Positions 61,232 through 64,000 of a stretch of DNA of 64,000 bases are shown one piece after another; position 1 is the first letter of the stretch; each line of letters begins with the position of its first letter. Below the pieces are notes generated by a model, which made no database searches, had not been told where the DNA came from, and saw only the letters and a program-made list of their open reading frames with translations. The position numbers were made by a program, and so were the translations under genes. Source of the DNA: Desulfoscipio geothermicus DSM 3669 (GTDB taxonomy: Bacteria; Bacillota; Desulfotomaculia; Desulfotomaculales; Desulfallaceae); contig NZ_FOYM01000013.1 of the NCBI RefSeq assembly GCF_900115975.1, positions 1 to 64,000 of the forward strand, read 5' to 3'.

Positions 61232-64000
61232 TTATCTATATATAATATTATTGAGTGGAGGGTGTGAATGTGCATGTAATATCCAGTAAGACAATTTTTT
61301 CCTGATCAATGCAACATCTCCGCGCAGGTGAGACTTAACCGGCAAAGAATTTAAGAATATTTTACCATACCTTTTTTCCAGAATTCTCTTATCCAGGATA
61401 ACTACTACGCCCCGGTCCCGTTCGCTTCTGATCAACCGTCCGAAACCCTGTTTAAACCGGATTACTGCGCTCGGTAAACTTAAGGTGTAAAAACCGTTAT
61501 AGCCCAGGGCGGCGATTTTTTCGTTACGCGCTTCCAGTACCGGGTCATCCGGCGGTGCAAAGGGCAATTTGACGATAATCACATTAACCAGGGCCTCGCC
61601 GGGAATGTCCACCCCTTCCCAGAAACTGAACGCGCCAAACAATACGCTGCGCCGGTTCATGGTAAACTGTTCGATTAATTTGGTGCGGCTGCCGTCTATA
61701 TTGTGTCCCAGCAGGCAGATGTCCACTTCGTCAAATGCAGGCTTGGTTTTTAAATAAGCCTCTTTTAATAATTTATGTGAAGTGAAAAGTACCAGGGTTC
61801 TACCCTCGGTTTCCAGCGCCAGGGAGAAGATAGTATCCGCCAGCGTGTCCAAATAAACCTGACTGTCGGTTTCATTAAAATTCGGTACGTTATCGGCAAT
61901 ACAGAGCAGGCATTGCTGGTCGTAATTAAAAGGTGATTGGATTATCCCGGCGTTCACCATTTCTTTAGGCATCCGGTCCAGGCCGCATTGTTTTATAAAG
62001 TGGTCAAAACGGTTGTTGACGGTCATGGTGGCCGATGTGAGGATAATGGCTCTGGACGTATCAAATAGTCGTTCATGTAGTATTTCACTGATATCTATTG
62101 GCGTGGCATGCAAGTCACAGTTATATTTTTTATCGTAACCGGGTAAAGCGGATACTTCAACCCAGCAAACATAATTATCCTCGGGTGCTTTAATAATAAA
62201 ATCAATATCTTTTAGATAGCCGGTACCGGTGGTAATGTTGTTGTTAATATCCTGCAGTATGTCCGTCAAGGAGTCGTTGGAGACCGTCCAGATTTCCAGC
62301 CACTGGGTGATGGAATGCAAATTGGTTATAAAATGACGCATGTGAAAAAGCAAGTTCTGATAATCAGCTTCAATGTTTTCCAGTGTATTGGGCTCCCGGT
62401 GCAGGCGTACCCTGGTCTGACTGTAACTTCCCCGGTTGTTTGTTTTCAAGTGTTGGACCAGGCTTTTAAAAAAAACATTCACTTTTTCCATAAGTTTATT
62501 TTTGGCTTCCTCGGCTTTATTTACCGCTGCCAGCCAGCGTTGCCCGTCCTGGGGCGGGGCCAGTTCCGTTAATTTTTTTAAATTTTTTCCGGCCAGGGAT
62601 AACCATTGAATAATTTCTGTACGGGTAATTTTTTTGCCCAGGTGTTTATATGCCGTTTCATCTATATTGTGGGCTTCGTCAATGATTAACGCTCCATGGG
62701 GAGGTAATATTTTTATATCGGAAACAATATCCGAAAAAAGCAGGGAGTGATTAATGATTACCAGGTGGGCATCTTCCGCTCTGCGCCTGGCCCGGTTGAC
62801 AAAACAGTAGCCACTTGACCAGCGGCAACCGTTGCCCAGGCAAGATTCGCTTTCCGAACAAAGTTGCAGCCAGGATTCATTATCCGGACCGAATAAATTT
62901 AATTCCGTTTTATCTCCGCTATCCGTGTTTTGCAACCAGACCAACACTCGCGCTGTGAGCAGCGCTTCGCCCCGGGTCAGGCCGGCCGAGTTATTAAGCA
63001 GGCTGATAAAGCGGTGCAGGCAAAGATAATTGGACCGTCCTTTCAGGAGCGCTCCCTTAAACGGCAAGTTCAGTAAACGCTGTAATAAAGGAATATCCTT
63101 ATGCCAGATCTGCTCCTGCAAGTTGATGGTGTTGGTGGCAATTACAGCCCGCTGCTCGTTTTGTAAAGTCCAAAGTAGAGCGGGCAACAGGTAAGCTATG
63201 GACTTGCCGGTTCCGGTACCTGCTTCTACCAGTAGTATTTTTTGCCCTTCCAGTGTGTCTTTGACAGTTTGCGCCATCCGGACCTGTTCAGGACGATAGG
63301 AATAGTTGGGCATCAGGCCGGCAAGCGGGCTGTCCACACCCAGCAGATAATCCAATTGAAATCCGGGTTCGTTTATGTGCTTTGGCATTTCCAGGCTTTC
63401 CGGTTCAGGCTCACTGACCGGCTCTTTGACCGGGATGCGCCGGCTTATTTTTTCCCAGGAAAAATTTTGTATTTTGTTTTTTGAAACATTTTCCACCACT
63501 TCCGTCAGTGGGGACCGGCCCTGCCGGAGTAACGATACCAGACGATGCAGAACGCCAATTTCGAAAGAGGAAACCTTTTGCAACAGCGCAAATAATAATT
63601 CGGTGGTGGACAGCGCGTCGTTAAGAGCCCTGTGCTGCGGGCGTTGCGGCAATTGCAGGTACTGCACCAGGCTGGCCAGACTATGCCCCGGTATGTCAGG
63701 CAAGGTGATCCGGGCCAGTTCCAGGGTGTCCAGATAAAAGGTAAAGGGCAGGTAATCAATGTTTGCCGACAAAAATGAACGGTCGAAGGCAATATTATGT
63801 CCCACCAGGGGAACATTTTGCAAAAAACGCTGAATTTGAGGTAAAACTTGGTCCAAGGTGGGGCTTGAGGCCAATTGTTCACCTGTAATGCCGGTTAACC
63901 TTTTTATTTTCAGCGGTATTTGAGTATGCGGATTAATTAAAGTATCAAAAGTCTCAATTATTTCTCCGTCAATCACTTTAACCAGGGCAATTTCAATGAT
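61232..64000 (-). CDS. dinG: DinG-type helicase with N-terminal exonuclease domain (5' end outside window)
   Basis: A DinG/XPD-family DNA helicase fused to an N-terminal DEDD 3'-5' exonuclease, as in Firmicute DinG. The frame is open through the right edge, and the last visible codons there (IIEIALVKVIDGEII) are the middle of exonuclease motif I, so the true start lies beyond position 64000. Exonuclease motifs VGHNIAFDRSFL and RALNDALSTTELL are followed by Walker A EAGTGTGKSIAYLLP, the DEAH box LIIDEAHNIDE and helicase motif VI QGFGRLIRSERDRG. Cysteines around CSESESCLGNGCRWSSGYC could hold an Fe-S cluster, not usual in Firmicute DinG. Confidence 0.92.
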   Translation of the reverse strand: MIEIALVKVIDGEIIETFDTLINPHTQIPLKIKRLTGITGEQLASSPTLDQVLPQIQRFLQNVPLVGHNIAFDRSFLSANIDYLPFTFYLDTLELARITLPDIPGHSLASLVQYLQLPQRPQHRALNDALSTTELLFALLQKVSSFEIGVLHRLVSLLRQGRSPLTEVVENVSKNKIQNFSWEKISRRIPVKEPVSEPEPESLEMPKHINEPGFQLDYLLGVDSPLAGLMPNYSYRPEQVRMAQTVKDTLEGQKILLVEAGTGTGKSIAYLLPALLWTLQNEQRAVIATNTINLQEQIWHKDIPLLQRLLNLPFKGALLKGRSNYLCLHRFISLLNNSAGLTRGEALLTARVLVWLQNTDSGDKTELNLFGPDNESWLQLCSESESCLGNGCRWSSGYCFVNRARRRAEDAHLVIINHSLLFSDIVSDIKILPPHGALIIDEAHNIDETAYKHLGKKITRTEIIQWLSLAGKNLKKLTELAPPQDGQRWLAAVNKAEEAKNKLMEKVNVFFKSLVQHLKTNNRGSYSQTRVRLHREPNTLENIEADYQNLLFHMRHFITNLHSITQWLEIWTVSNDSLTDILQDINNNITTGTGYLKDIDFIIKAPEDNYVCWVEVSALPGYDKKYNCDLHATPIDISEILHERLFDTSRAIILTSATMTVNNRFDHFIKQCGLDRMPKEMVNAGIIQSPFNYDQQCLLCIADNVPNFNETDSQVYLDTLADTIFSLALETEGRTLVLFTSHKLLKEAYLKTKPAFDEVDICLLGHNIDGSRTKLIEQFTMNRRSVLFGAFSFWEGVDIPGEALVNVIIVKLPFAPPDDPVLEARNEKIAALGYNGFYTLSLPSAVIRFKQGFGRLIRSERDRGVVVILDKRILEKRYGKIFLNSLPVKSHLRGDVALIRKKLSYWILHAHSHPPLNNIIYR

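Overview
The window reads as a chromosome segment of a spore-forming, anaerobic, low-to-moderate G+C Firmicute of the Pelotomaculum / Desulfotomaculum (Peptococcaceae) type. Reasons: a complete methylmalonyl-CoA gene cluster behind a sigma-54 activator gene, as in syntrophic propionate oxidisers and related sulfate reducers; spore genes (spoVK and a 22-residue spoVM); Bacillus-like gene order around mutSL; three TRAP solute receptors; and Firmicute-type LexA, YpmA, ComFB and YlbF/RicA proteins. This is inferred from gene content; no database search was possible.

Layout. (1) 0.4-15.2 kb, plus strand: miaB, ricA-like ylbF, mutS, a hydantoinase/oxoprolinase-like gene, an HDAC-family deacetylase, mutL, a methyltransferase joined to miaA by a probable G-run indel, hfq, spoVK, ynbB-like and a LysR regulator. 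(2) 15.3-21.9 kb: a DcuS/CitA-type two-component system, two tandem TRAP receptors (the first with a broken signal peptide), and dctQM. (3) 21.96-22.37 kb: a MITE-like element holding a long foldable core, then lexA. (4) 23.2-35.4 kb: sigma-54 activator, a -24/-12 promoter, and genes for fumarase, succinyl-CoA synthetase, methylmalonyl-CoA mutase, epimerase, carboxyltransferase 12S, malate dehydrogenase and carboxyltransferase 5S. Together these interconvert propionyl-CoA and oxaloacetate/pyruvate. (5) 35.6-46.8 kb, minus strand: mixed housekeeping genes. (6) 46.9-50.1 kb: tRNA-Trp, a divergent gene pair with two CRP/FNR-type palindromes, a cupin, then decayed DNA with a multiply frameshifted pseudogene and a second copy of the foldable core. 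(7) 50.1-64 kb, mostly minus strand: a second TRAP operon with panE-like and panB genes, an EF-G paralogue, surE, ypmA, folE, a TPR protein, several very small genes including spoVM, and a DinG/exonuclease gene that runs off the right edge.

Most notable: two diverged copies of a roughly 210-260 bp sequence (22.08-22.34 and 49.82-50.08 kb) keep long-range base pairing although the paired sequences differ, which suggests an undescribed structured element. Other points are the paired NO/redox-type palindromes, the unannotated spoVM, the ATT start of fumarase alpha, and two homopolymer frameshifts that distort gene calls.
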